Shown here one piece after another: positions 51,597 through 62,689 of a stretch of 64,000 nt of DNA. The translations under genes were made by a program, and so were the position numbers. The stretch spans positions 32,524,740 to 32,588,739 of the forward strand of contig CAIIXF020000009.1 in the NCBI GenBank assembly GCA_903813345.2. The letters are read 5' to 3'. The stretch comes from Owenia fusiformis (taxonomy: Eukaryota > Annelida > Polychaeta > Sabellida > Oweniidae). Within the stretch, counting starts at the first letter, position 1, and each line of letters starts with the position of its first letter. A model generated the notes under the pieces. That model saw only the letters and a list, made by a program, of their open reading frames with translations. It searched no databases and had not been told where the DNA came from.

Positions 51597-52141
51597 AAGG
51601 TCAGTCAAAGGTCAAATCTTAAGTCTAAGGTCATATTGGAACTCCTGGCAACTTAAAGATGGTGTTTTAAAAAGGATTTGTTCAATTTGAAAAATTAACT
51701 TTTTAACCTTTTGAAGGTCACTGATGGTCAATCAAATCAAGGTCAGATATGAACTTATGAGTATTTGTAGATTTAAAAAACGGAATCAATTTAAAAAAGT
51801 TAAAAAAGTCCTTTCGACCCTCAATATCTCAAAATTGGTGCAAAATTTTCATAGATGATTGATACTAATATTTGTAGAACCTTTGGACGGGTTTATTTTG
51901 ATTTTCAGCAAAAATAATATTTGTAGTCTTGAACTTTGAGAGGCTTAGATAGCACAGTTAATGACCTACTTTGATGACCTTGACCTTTGACATTGAAAAT
52001 GTTAATTTTTCATACCACAGTAGGACTTTTGTGAGTAAGTTGAATTCAAAAAGTCAGTTTGAAAAATCAACTTTTTGACCTTTCAAAGGTCACTGAAGGT
52101 AACCAAAGGTCAAAACGAAGGTCAGATTTGGTCAGACTTCG
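51597..52141 (+). repeat. AGGTCA-rich interspersed repeat
   Basis: AAGGTCA/AGGTCA steps recur throughout, for example CAAAGGTCACTGAAGG and GACCTTGACCTTTGAC. A reverse copy lies at 55560-55715 in the TASOR-like gene. Confidence 0.65.
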
Positions 52142-54282
52142 TATATGATTAAAAATAAATTTTCAATTTTTGAAAAAATCTTTTTTTGAATGATCCTAAT
52201 ACTGCCTCAGGCCTCCTAATAATCTGTCATATACAAGTAACTATAAAAGATACAGGATTGATCATACATGTAAAAATAAAAAAACACATTATTATAGGCT
52301 ATCCACTTATCATAATAGCACTATCATGAAAAACCATGCCATCTCATTTCTTCTCAGTCTCTTATGAGTTGAGGTACTTGTATTGGAAAGATGACAAGGT
52401 ATCAAGCATGCTATATAATAAATGTCCCAAGGACCTCATTCTGATACTAATTACATAATCTGTTTTATGAGAAACCGGCATCTTATGGCTGAAAATAATT
52501 GTGTTGTCATGGTTTATTGTGATGCTAAGACTTAGCTTTGGATAATATGGTACTACTTCAGTTGATGAATCTATTCCTAAGTTTCCCTAGCTACCAACCA
52601 ACAGTTTGATAAAATGATGATAATAACATAACTTTCCAGGCATAACTAACAAATAGTGTTTGCCAAATATTACTTTCAATTTTATAATTTATTTGGTTAA
52701 CATACTCATCTCATGTGCTGTATATAACAGTATAATACATTTGTATGTTTTTATCTCCCTTCCTTGTTTGTTTTTCATTGAAAAAAAACACAAATTTTTG
52801 GGGAAATTCTGCATTCAACTAATAAACATTTAAAAGTTTCCCTTTGCTAATACAAATTAAAGAAGTTTCAAAATTTTTAAGATTGTTTCTATATATGTTC
52901 ATAAAAGAGAAGTATTCTATTATTTTAGGCCATTTTCTCTGTATATATTTTATAGAAAAAACTAGATTTGATATGATTATGATATGAGATATAGGAATTG
53001 TACAGAAAAACTGATTATTAATAATCCCAGGATATTCTAATTTACCTATTTTGACTTAAAGAAATGTCTAATTTTTCATGATTTTTTTCAATATGACTTG
53101 AAAAAGATTTTTAATTATGTCTAACATGCATGATATTCAAAGATGTATAGCACTTGATTATTGCTTCTATTCTGGCCAAATCATTGAGACTACAAATATA
53201 ATATACCAGTGATTATTATTGTTTCAGTGCAGGTTCTAGAAAAGCTGTTCAAATATCAGGTTATCATTTTTACTATGATACGATACAATTTCCTTTCAGG
53301 CTTGCTTTGAAACTATATACTATAGATTTGATTAGATTATCTTTGTTAATTTTATAAGAGACAGGACAATTCTAGTCAAGACTTAATTTGCTGAAATAAT
53401 CTTTTGGTATTTGAGGATAATTACATAATTTTCATAATTATAATTATCAATGAAATAGATAATATTTTTCATTTTTTGGATGGACATTTACACATAAGGT
53501 AGGATACAATTATTAGTTCAAATTTAAAATGTTTTAAATTATGTTGAAATTGTGACATTTCCCCATTTTTTTAATCATTTTTCTGAAAGTCTGGAACTTC
53601 CTTAATGTGTCAACTACCCAATGCAACATAGATTCTCCAGGCTGTGTAGATAAATGTTAGGTATGTGCTTGATAGATATTAAGTTTCAAATTCTGAGACA
53701 GGACTAAGGTGTCAATAATAAGAATGATAAAGAATAAAGAACGTTTGATGAAGAGTTATAGAACAGAAATTTAGTACTGAGCTTTCGTTGTAAAATAGCT
53801 GGGAGCTGCAACAATATCATGTTTCGTACTGTTATTGTGGTATATATTGAACTCAATATCTATTATTAATGAAACAACTTTTATGATGATGTATGAATCG
53901 AATAGAGTGCCATTTAGATAATTATTAAACATACTTATTCTAGTCTATATTCACAAAACTTTTAGTACTGTTTTATTCCTTATATACAATGAACAGTAGA
54001 GACATTATTATAGACTCTAAAATGTTGGAGTCAGTTTTCAAAAATCATGCCAATGTTTTTTTCTTGTATTTCTTAATAATCCTATAAGGAAGGAATTTTG
54101 ACAGGGATATAGTAAAGCATCCATCCATCAATCAATCCATCTGTGTATTTGTCTGTAACTCAGATGACCGATTTTCTTCATATTTAGTGAAAAGTTGAAT
54201 ATGGATGTTTACAGGGAATGTATGGATATTGAAATTGCATTACTTAATTGCTTTAATGATAAATTGCTGTTTATATTTTCAG

Positions 54283-54337
54283 GAGATGCGAAGTAACTAT
54301 GAAGCATCAAGTAATACATTGAAGATATATCAACAAG
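54283..54337 (+). promoter_or_regulatory. 5' UTR segment of the TASOR-like gene with an overlapping upstream ORF
   Basis: The exon begins after the acceptor TTTATATTTTCAG. An ATG at 54286 lies 52 bases before the main start in another frame. It reads through the rest of exon 1 and into exon 2, stopping at TGA 54706-54708 after 58 codons. An upstream ORF overlapping the main start normally lowers translation of the main frame; whether it is used here is unknown. Confidence 0.55.
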
Positions 54338-57300
54338 ATGGCGACTGCATTATCGGCCAAACCTGTTGGTAAGTAAATGGTCACCATCAGTGCAGTTGCT
54401 GAAAATATAATTGTTAAAATGTTTTCTGAATATTTTACGAAAGGTGTTTAACCCCACACACACATACATACATGGTACAGACACATACATTTTTAAAAGC
54501 AAAAACAAACCAAAATTGCTAACTTCCCATCTCTATATTTTCTAGTGACATCTATCATGTACGTGCAAGATTGAAATGAAACATAATTTAATTCAGGCTA
54601 TTATTTGATTTCAGGCCAGATAATACCAATCTCCAGGAAATCAGAGGATGGGCAGAAAATAATAGATATTGTGACGAGAACTTTCTGGAATTGCGGAATA
54701 GAATGTGAATTCTTGAAGATTGACCGAATTACCAATGAAACCCTACAGCATGGTAAGTGTTTGTAGACCAACTTGCAGCTGTTGGTACATGGTTTTTATC
54801 TCCCAAGTTATGAATGATTGTACATTCAGGAATTTAGCCTTAGGTTTGAGCGGTTTGAGCGAAACTCCCAACCAAAAATTCTTTCAAAATATTGCAGTTT
54901 TTGGCTCACACAGTGAGCCTATGGGATCGACCAGGCGTCCGTCCGTCCGTTGGTCCGTCCATTGGTCCGTCCGTTGGTCCGTCCGTCCGTCAACATTGGC
55001 CACACAAATTAAAACTGCTATTCGGATTGAGTCGTATATACAGTCATTTTATGCAAATCCATAATGCCTATTTGACCTATCATCGCAATTTCCCAAGTTC
55101 ACCCGGTTTCCGAGAAATCGCTGATTTTGACGTCAAAAAGTCAAATTTTCTGTAAATACTAGACACTTTGTTGAAGTAGAACTTTCAAATAACTTGTAGT
55201 AGTTGCTGTATATGCAACTTATGTCCTCTGAAGATTTCAAAGCTCTTGGAATTATTGTTTTTGGTGTTTACTCTATAAAATTTGACAAAAAGAGGGTTAT
55301 GTATAAAGTCAATGGCAGGTTTTGTGATTGACAAGTTTCTCAAAGTTTGCCTTATACTTGATCATTTCTTGCAATGAATTACATCATAACTAGATTTAAG
55401 CATTCCCTACATATTGCTCAATATATGTCAGCATCAAATTTTTACCGTTTTTTGAGATATTTGACGTCAAAAAACAGTAAAAATAAGTTATTTTTCAATT
55501 TGACCAATTTTTTTTTGAAAATCATCTACAAGTTACCAGGAGTTCAAATCTTACATTAGTTTTAGGATTTCACCTTTACTTGACCTTCAGTGACCTTTGA
55601 AATGTCAAAAAAGTTGATTTTTGGATGTAAATTTTGGTCAGCTTAATCATACTGAGCTCTAAATAAGTAAAATTTTCAAGGTCGAAGGTCACAACTGTGC
55701 TGTCTATAAGTTTCTGAAAGTTCGAGACTACAAATCCAAATCAATATTTTTGTTTGAAAGTCAGGATATACATTCCTCTGAAGGTTCCAAACTGTGTGAG
55801 CACAGGACCGTGGGTCCTATTTTTCACCATTTTGAGTACTTCAGATGATCTTGGGCCAAAATTGTCAAATTTGAACACTCCTAGAAATCTGTGCAGTATC
55901 ATTTGAATGCGAAAAAAACTGTGGAGCCCACATTCAGAATATATCTTAATTTATATCAATATCAGTGGAAGTATACAGGGTGATCCAAAAACGCAATCCT
56001 CCAATTTTGAAATTACGTTCTCAACATGGTTAAATTCTATGCAAGTCAAACACTATTTTGCAATACCAAATGAGTTTGTCTTACACTGTTTCTTTTTCAA
56101 TTAATGGTAATATTAGAAAACCTAGATCACAATTATATTTTTATTTTAGAATTCCGACAAATCAAAGATCGCTTGACTAAATCTGGCTTGAAATACACAG
56201 AGCTCCGGGAAACATTTGCGTTTACATACAGAGGTAACCGTAGCATGTTAAAGGCAATTTGTGATACTGGCCTGAGGGTGGAGGATAACCCACGGAGGAG
56301 CATACTTGGGGATGCAACTAAGGGGGTGCATTTATGGATGAGTGCTGATCTATGCCTGGCTAAGATCAGTGCTCCTTTATGCAAGATCATCATGTACAAG
56401 GTATGCAAGTTCATGTAAAGGTAGAGTGCAAAATCATCATGTACAAGGTATGCAAGTTCATGTAAAGGTAGAGTGCAAGATCATCATGTACAAGGTATGC
56501 AAGTTCATGTAAAGATAGAGTGCAAAATCATCATGTACAAGGTATGCAAGTTCATGTAAAGGTGCAAGATCATCATGTACAAGGTATGCAAGTTCATGTA
56601 AAGGTAGAGTGCAAGATCATCATGTACAAGGTATGCAAATTCATGTAAAGGTAGAGTGCAGAATCATCATGTACAAGGTATGCAAGTTCATGTAAAGGTA
56701 GAGTGCAGAATCATCATGTACAAGGTATGCAAGTTCATGTAAAGGTGCAAGATTATCATGTACAAGGTATGCAAGTTCATGTAAAGGTAGAGTGCAAGAT
56801 CATCTTGTGCAGACTACAGTGTGTAAAGTGTAGTGCCAGACCATAATGTATAAGTTATAGTGAAACAACAACATGTCCAAGGTATAGTGTGAGATAATCA
56901 TGAGCAGGATATAGTTTTCAAAGTATAGTGCAAGATCATAATGTATAAGCCATATTGCACGCCAGTCATCATGTATTAGGTATCGTGCAAAATCATCAAA
57001 TTTATTTTAAAGGGCAAGATGTTTATTTACAAGGTACTGTATATGTCATGCTTAAGTACAGAAAAGTTGTCAGTTCTTTGTCTTACCCTGAAGGTAGTTT
57101 TTCCCCTACGTGAAATGTTGGCCCATTCTGTATAAGGCTACATAAAAGACATGTACATCAACAATTTAGTAGAAATTAAATATTAGGTAATAAAAGTTAA
57201 TAATGTTTTTTGTAGATCATAAAAGGCAGAATAAAGCAAGTAGCTCCTAACTTTGATACATCTGGGCCAGACAGTGCCCTCCAGCCCCCGACTCCAGGCT

Positions 57301-60300
57301 TCAACTGTCATTCATCAGCCAATATTCCAATGACAGACACCTCTCTGGACAGACTCATGACCAATTCTCAGGTAAATAACATACCTTTTTATTAAGGTAG
57401 TTCCAAATAGAATTATCAATCTAGAATGCATTTTTGGAATGAATACAATTAAAGTGCTCCGGGGTAAAGATTTGCAAACCAAAATTTTCATTTTTTTAAG
57501 ACACCTCGATATTTGTTTAAGGAATAGAAAAAACATGTTTCTTCAGGGTATGCTTTGATCAAAATGGATCTTCATTCACTTGCATGTAGATCTCTATAAA
57601 TGATGTCATAATAACCTTTACCACCAATTGATGAAATGAACAAAGAATTAATTAGGATTCGAACATGACTGTATTCACGCCTTCTATAAACTGTAAACAA
57701 AGTCAATGCTTCAGCTGGGTTATATTCGAGATCAATAACCCAGTTAATACGTGTAATGTGTGACGTCATAACGATGGGTCGTAGTAATGGCGGACCATGA
57801 TGAATATTCGAAACAATTTGGTGAGTTTTCATGTTCGAATCGTAATATAGACCTCAGATCAGGGGTAATATCGTCGAATACACCCCTTGGGGCTAGGCAC
57901 AAAAGCTTTCGAACCCATCACTCCCTTCTGTCGTTCGTGGTACAGAAAACGTTTGTGCCTAGCCCTGCGGGTTGTATTCGACGATATAACCCCTGCTTTT
58001 CGGTCTATATTTCTTAAATAAAGAACACTGTATTATTCTTTATTGGTAATTTCAAAGTATAAGTGTATGTGCCCAAACATATAATATATATTATTAGGAT
58101 GGGGACGTACATGCATGAATGCTTTTAAATCCAAAAAGAATGATACAAGGTTCTTTATTGCAGTTCAAATATTCCATCACTCTTTTATAAAAAGCGACAT
58201 TGTCCAGTTCTTTATGAAACCATAATGCAACGTAAAATAATGTTTCTTTTCAGATGACCATATACCTTGAATAAATGCACTGAAATTCTTCAATTTTTTT
58301 TCAATTTCAATTCAATTTATTTATTTCATAATTCTTATATAATATACACTATAAAAACAAGCCGCTAGACACCCTAGTGGGTATATGTTGCGGAAATTTA
58401 ACAGAAATTTTTAGAATGACATCTAGACTACATATAAAAGAAAGCACTTATATTATGTTACATGTAGGTATATAAAAATGGTATTAACAATTAATTTAAT
58501 GAATTCTAAGTGTGATTCAAGGCAGAGACACACTTGGCATGTTTGAATTAATTTTAAAAGTGGTTATAGATTGATATGTTAACCTTCTCCAAATGTTCTC
58601 CCCTTTGTTTTGTTTTCTCTTGGCACTTTAACAAAATGAAATTGTTGTCAAGGAGATTATCATGTTAGTGCTGATTGCCTCAAAACCAATTAAATGTATT
58701 AAAACTATGTCATATTAAAACTATGTCATATTTTAAGTGAACATATCCTTTTCAACAATATTGGAGTGTGTCTCATTTTGTCAGAGTATTGTGACATTTA
58801 ATGTGACATTAAGAGCATTGTGACATTCTAAACTCTACAGTTGTATTATTTTAGTTGTAGCCATAATATTATTTTAATAAACAAGTTGAAATTAAAATTG
58901 AATTGATCAGTATCTGTAGATATACATTTACATTGTTGTAGTTATTAATTGACTCCTCTATTGAATATGTGAGCCATCTCTATAATTCTAGCTGTATCTA
59001 TATATAATTTTACATAAGCTGTATCTGTGTACTTTTAGCTGTATCTATATGACATGGATGGCCATGGTAAATGCTCTAAGAGACCTAGACAAGTTCTACC
59101 ATATGCAGTATTATTCTAGCTGTATCTATATATTATTTTACATAAGCTGTATCTATGTACTTTTAGCTGTATCTATATGACATGGATGGCCATGGTAAAT
59201 GCTCTAAGAGACCTAGACAAGTTCTACCATATGCAGTATTATTCTAGCTGTATCTATATATTATTTTACATAAGCTGTATCTGTGTACTTTTAGCTGTAT
59301 CTATATGACATGGATGGCCATGGTAAATGCTCTAAGAGACCAAGACAAGTTCTACCATATGCAGTATTATCGTTCAAGGTAAATATTCAAATGTAAAGAT
59401 AGAAACGAATTAAGAGCAAGCGTCAAAAAGATTGTCACAATTTTACAAAATGTTTCGGTGTCACCATTTCATGTCATGTCAATTTCAAACAGTCCTGCCT
59501 TTATTACAGGTTAAACCACACTTAGGTAGCAACACAATAGAATGAACTGTATTTTATTTTCAAGAATGTCCAGCTATAACAAAGAGGAGTGGATTTTTTT
59601 CTATTGTTTTTATTAAAGAATGTACACTTGTAAAAAAAAATGATACCCAATATATCTCTTAGCCGAAGTGATGGAAGAACAGTACCTTCATTGCCTCTTT
59701 GTAATCTACCAAGACACTTTTCTGTTGTAGGTAAATGTTCTCAAAGTGAGAGAGATTTTCCCAACCTTGGAACCCCTAGTCATGGAACACAAAGAGGAGG
59801 AAAAGGTAATACTGTTAAATAAATCAGGTACAGTGAAACCTGTATACAGGATACACTATCAGCTATCAACACTGTCATTTTGATATGGAGACATGGAAAC
59901 ATTTCACCCCAACAGCTTTATATGAACTTTGACTTGCTGTTTAGTATTCACATTGCAAGGTTTTTGCTAATTTTATTCCTGACTTTAATCAATTTTGCAT
60001 AATTTGTATTTTATACACATTTCATGAAAAATTTAAATATGAGCATCTCAGGATTGACTCCATGCCTGAAATTTGTTATAATTAGTGTCTACTTTAATCT
60101 TCAATAATATCTTATAGATAAAATAGGTAAAATTACAATGGAAAACTAGATTTATTCTTACAAAATACATATTTCCATCCACTTAAGGAACGAATGTGTT
60201 TTATTTTTTAGCCCGTTAACCTCACAGATTTGATGAAAACAGCACATTCAGTGTACAATGGGTACATCTTCAATAAAGGCAACCACCTGGCCCATGTTAC

Positions 60301-62524
60301 TATGCTATGTGGCTCTAAACTCTTTTTCCCTCTGTAAGTATCATCAGAACGATTTACATCATTATTTTAAAGTCTTGTTGAAACTTCTCGATTTAAGAGC
60401 CTTGTTAAGAAACTCATTGACTAAATTAGAAGTTTTATATATTAACATCACCTATCAGTAATCGTTCAAATATGTTTACTTTGTGAGTACTTCATATTGA
60501 GGTGCTTTTATCCAAATATTTTGTAGGGATATTTCTACTCACAATTATTGAACTTAAAGAACATAATATGTACATTATAATTTATTTATTGAGATACTCA
60601 ATATACAATACCCACCCTTAAAGTCTTAACATGCATACATTTACATTGTTGTTTGGTGTTAGGCCTGATGGTACAGACAGGTAAAACAATGATGAGCCAC
60701 ATGATGTTAATGTTACCCTTGTTAACTGTTTGAAATAATTCCTACTTGGAGGGCAGTTGCTCTCATATGCTTCTCTGCTGGTACACATTAAAACATACAG
60801 TAAAACCTGTGTGGAACACCTTTGGTACCTCTAAAAAGTGGGAAGTGTTCCACTCATTTACATTAAGTCATTTGGTCTTGGGAAGTGTTCCACTTACAGA
60901 GGTGTTCCACATAACAGATTTCACTGTATATCATAATGAGCAATCGTTTAGTACATAACTTTTGTGTATCAGCAAGAACATGAATTAGATAAGTTTCTTT
61001 TATAAGTAAGAATTGATGTTATAATGTTGATATTACATTTGAATGCATAGCCATCTCACTGAACAACCATACTATATTCTGTAGATAATCACATTTATTT
61101 TAGAATGACAACTTAGATATACTGTTAGTCAGATTTAGCTCAAATTTCATAGGCTCAAATTTCTCTTACTTAAAAACTTGAAATTTCACATTTTTGGCAG
61201 TGTCAGTTTTTTATCTTAAAAGTGCCTCATATCAAAATTGTCTCACATTTGAATAAGTTGTTTTTACTTGAGCATCGCTTAACAGATTTGCCCAATATTT
61301 GAAATGATTGTGATTCTTTATGTAGGATATATCTCTTTTCAAAATAATTGATGCATCCAATTGACATGCAAATCAGATAAAAAAGCTATTTGAAAGTATT
61401 TACTAACTTATTTCATCCATTTTACCTAATTGTAATTTGACTTGTTATAGTGAGAAGAAACTTGCTGTTGACAGTAAAACTCCATTGGAACAATTCAAAC
61501 TGTTGCTAGGAGACAAAGCGAAACAACTCAAGTTGCTATGGAAACAAGATGGTAATAGCAGTATTCCTCTTCTTCATAGAGTTTCTCCAAATAAAATTCA
61601 AATAAATCGACCTTTGTGAATAAATCATAAAAAATGTTCTAAAGCAAAGGGTTATAATTTATGATCTGGGAGTCGTGTATCATACCCTTTGTACCCATAG
61701 ATACATCCTTGTATTAGGAGACAGGAGAATTGACAGTGCCAGTGTTTGTTCTGATGAGGCAGCTGTGTCATATAATGATAATAACACTCCCTTTATGAAT
61801 CATCACGCATGCTGAATCAATAATATACCATTCAACATTACTTAATGCGGCATTAACCTAACAAAGCAGAGGAAGCATCGGTTGTCATAGCAATTATTGT
61901 ATTTACGTTATGTACAATATTATCACTGACAATGCACAAAGGGCAACATTTGAAAAATAGAATTGCATGTGTGAATCTACCCTCCAGAGTTATTGAGTTA
62001 GAAGATATGAATTGTAGTATAAGTTGATGTATTGAGTGTTTGATTATAGGCTCAAAGAAAGATGCTCAACTGGTGTTTCTCAGGGCTGATGAAGACAAGT
62101 ACAAGAAAAGAATAAAACAATTTGCCACCCTCCTGGATCAAAGCAAATCTGTGAGTAAAATACATGAGCAATTTTATGTCACCATAGATTATTGTCATAG
62201 TCTGTAACTTTTTATATGGATGGTGTGCGGCGGTTGGTTTGGTTGGTTCAAGGTGTCAAATGGTCACTGTGTTGTGCTGTGTCTGTGTCTCCATTTGATA
62301 TCCCATAATTTCTTATTAATTGACATCTGTTCATCAATTTATGCCTTCATTATTTTGCCCACAATATCAAATGACTTATGGGAACATCTTTGTTAAGAGT
62401 TGTTGAAAGCTGATACAATTTTTGTATTTTCTCTCGTATTATATTTAGGTGGGGGTAGCCAAAGTCCACAGAGAGGAATTTTTGCTGTGTTTGCTGTCTG
62501 GTAAAACCCTACAAGAGGAATTCG
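54338..62524 (+). CDS. TASOR: TASOR-like protein, DUF3715 (pseudo-PARP) domain; first ten exons, 3' end outside window
   Basis: Exons are 54338-54368, 54615-54752, 56150-56400, 57216-57371, 59295-59378, 59731-59805, 60212-60333, 61451-61551, 62050-62150 and 62449-62524. All junctions are in phase with GT-AG introns, giving 378 residues so far. Recognised by DUF3715 hallmarks: LGDATKGVHLWMSADL (109-124), IIKGRIKQV (141-149), a PPTPGFNCH stretch, and KRPRQVLPYAVLSF (206-219), where the domain normally ends. Residues 246-378 (DLMKTAHSVYNGYIFNKG, SKLFFP, VHREEFLLCLLSGKTL) may be the SPOC-like domain that follows in TASOR. In vertebrates TASOR is the scaffold of the nuclear HUSH complex, and its PARP-like fold is catalytically dead. 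TASOR2 and TEX15 share the domain, so orthology within the group is open. The start ATG (AAGATGG) is chosen because only this frame stays open across exon 2. Confidence 0.8.
54826..55830. mobile_element. Repeat cluster in TASOR-like intron 2 (CCGTCCGT run, TGACCTT-rich unit)
   Basis: Starts with a fragment of the GCCCGTAGCCAGG family (about 54826-54900). It then has GGCTCACACAGTGAGCCTAT, a CCGTCCGTTGGTCCGT run (54940-54990), and a long AT-rich body. Near its end (55560-55715) it carries the reverse complement of the AGGTCA-rich repeat at 51.6-52.1 kb, and it closes with ACTGTGTGAGCACAGGACC. The CCGTCCGT run produces artefactual proline/serine/valine ORFs. Confidence 0.6.
56380..56766 (+). repeat. 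Nine tandem copies of the exon 3 splice donor of the TASOR-like gene
   Basis: The unit (GCAAGATCATCATGTACAAG, then GTATGCAAGTTCATGTAAAG, then GTAGAGT) is 47 bp, or 42 bp where AGAGT is missing. The base before each GT falls at 56400, 56447, 56494, 56541, 56583, 56630, 56677, 56724 and 56766. Only the first is used in the open frame: any later donor would add VCKFM and a TAA stop. Decayed copies continue to about 57000. Confidence 0.9.
57844..58011. mobile_element. Foldback MITE in TASOR-like intron 4
   Basis: About 60-bp inverted arms run AATATAGACC-...-GGGGTAATATCGTCGAATAC-...-GGGCTAGGCACAAA and back, ending CGGTCTATATT. The spacer between the arms is about 50 bp. No coding capacity. Confidence 0.8.
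58283..58395 (-). mobile_element. 3' tail of a truncated LINE or SINE in TASOR-like intron 4
   Basis: Reversed, it ends AAATAAATAAATTGAATTGA and then A-rich sequence, a common non-LTR tail. GCGGCTTG and CCCACTAGGGTGTCTAG precede it. Confidence 0.4.
58988..59378 (+). repeat. Three tandem copies of the acceptor and front of exon 5, only the third complete
   Basis: The 128-bp unit includes a CTTTTAG acceptor followed by the exon sequence for LYLYDMDGHGKCSKRPRQVL. Exon copies start at 59039, 59167 and 59295. Copies 1 and 2 run into TTATTCTAG, a stop with no donor, while copy 3 ends TCGTTCAAG followed by GTAAAT and keeps the frame. Copies 1 and 2 differ from copy 3 within the exon by one synonymous base (CCT versus CCA). 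They are pseudo-exons with intact acceptors. Confidence 0.9.
60797..60929. mobile_element. MITE with CAGTRAAACCTGT termini, copy in TASOR-like intron 7
   Basis: Inverted ends CAGTAAAACCTGT and ACAGATTTCACTGTA enclose GTGTTCCACT-rich sequence. The same family lies at 8750-8923, and a solo terminus (TACAGTGAAACCTGTATA) at about 59827-59844. Confidence 0.75.
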
Positions 62525-62689
62525 GTGAGTACAATGCCCTTTATACATATAACCTTTTATCATTGTATACTTCTACCTCTGATCCTTAAGTACACCAAAA
62601 AAGTTGAATTCAAAATAAGAAGTACCAGATTGTTCTCTCATTTTGATATCAAGTTAAAGAGTTATTAGATTTGATATCTGATTTTTCTA

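Larger units (their letters stand above)
49016..54282. other. AT-rich region, probably the long first intron of the TASOR-like gene
   Basis: Apart from the two repeats listed at 50.4 and 51.6 kb no gene is seen. If the promoter at 46 kb is right, this and the LINE are intronic. Confidence 0.4.

Noticed and set aside
54720-55155. ORFs of 114 and 87 codons in TASOR-like intron 2
   Set aside because: They cross the exon 2 donor and the CCGTCCGT run; the real exon 2 is in another frame.
59039-59250. First two exon-5 copies as real alternative exons
   Set aside because: Neither has a donor and both run into TAG, so neither can be an internal exon in frame.
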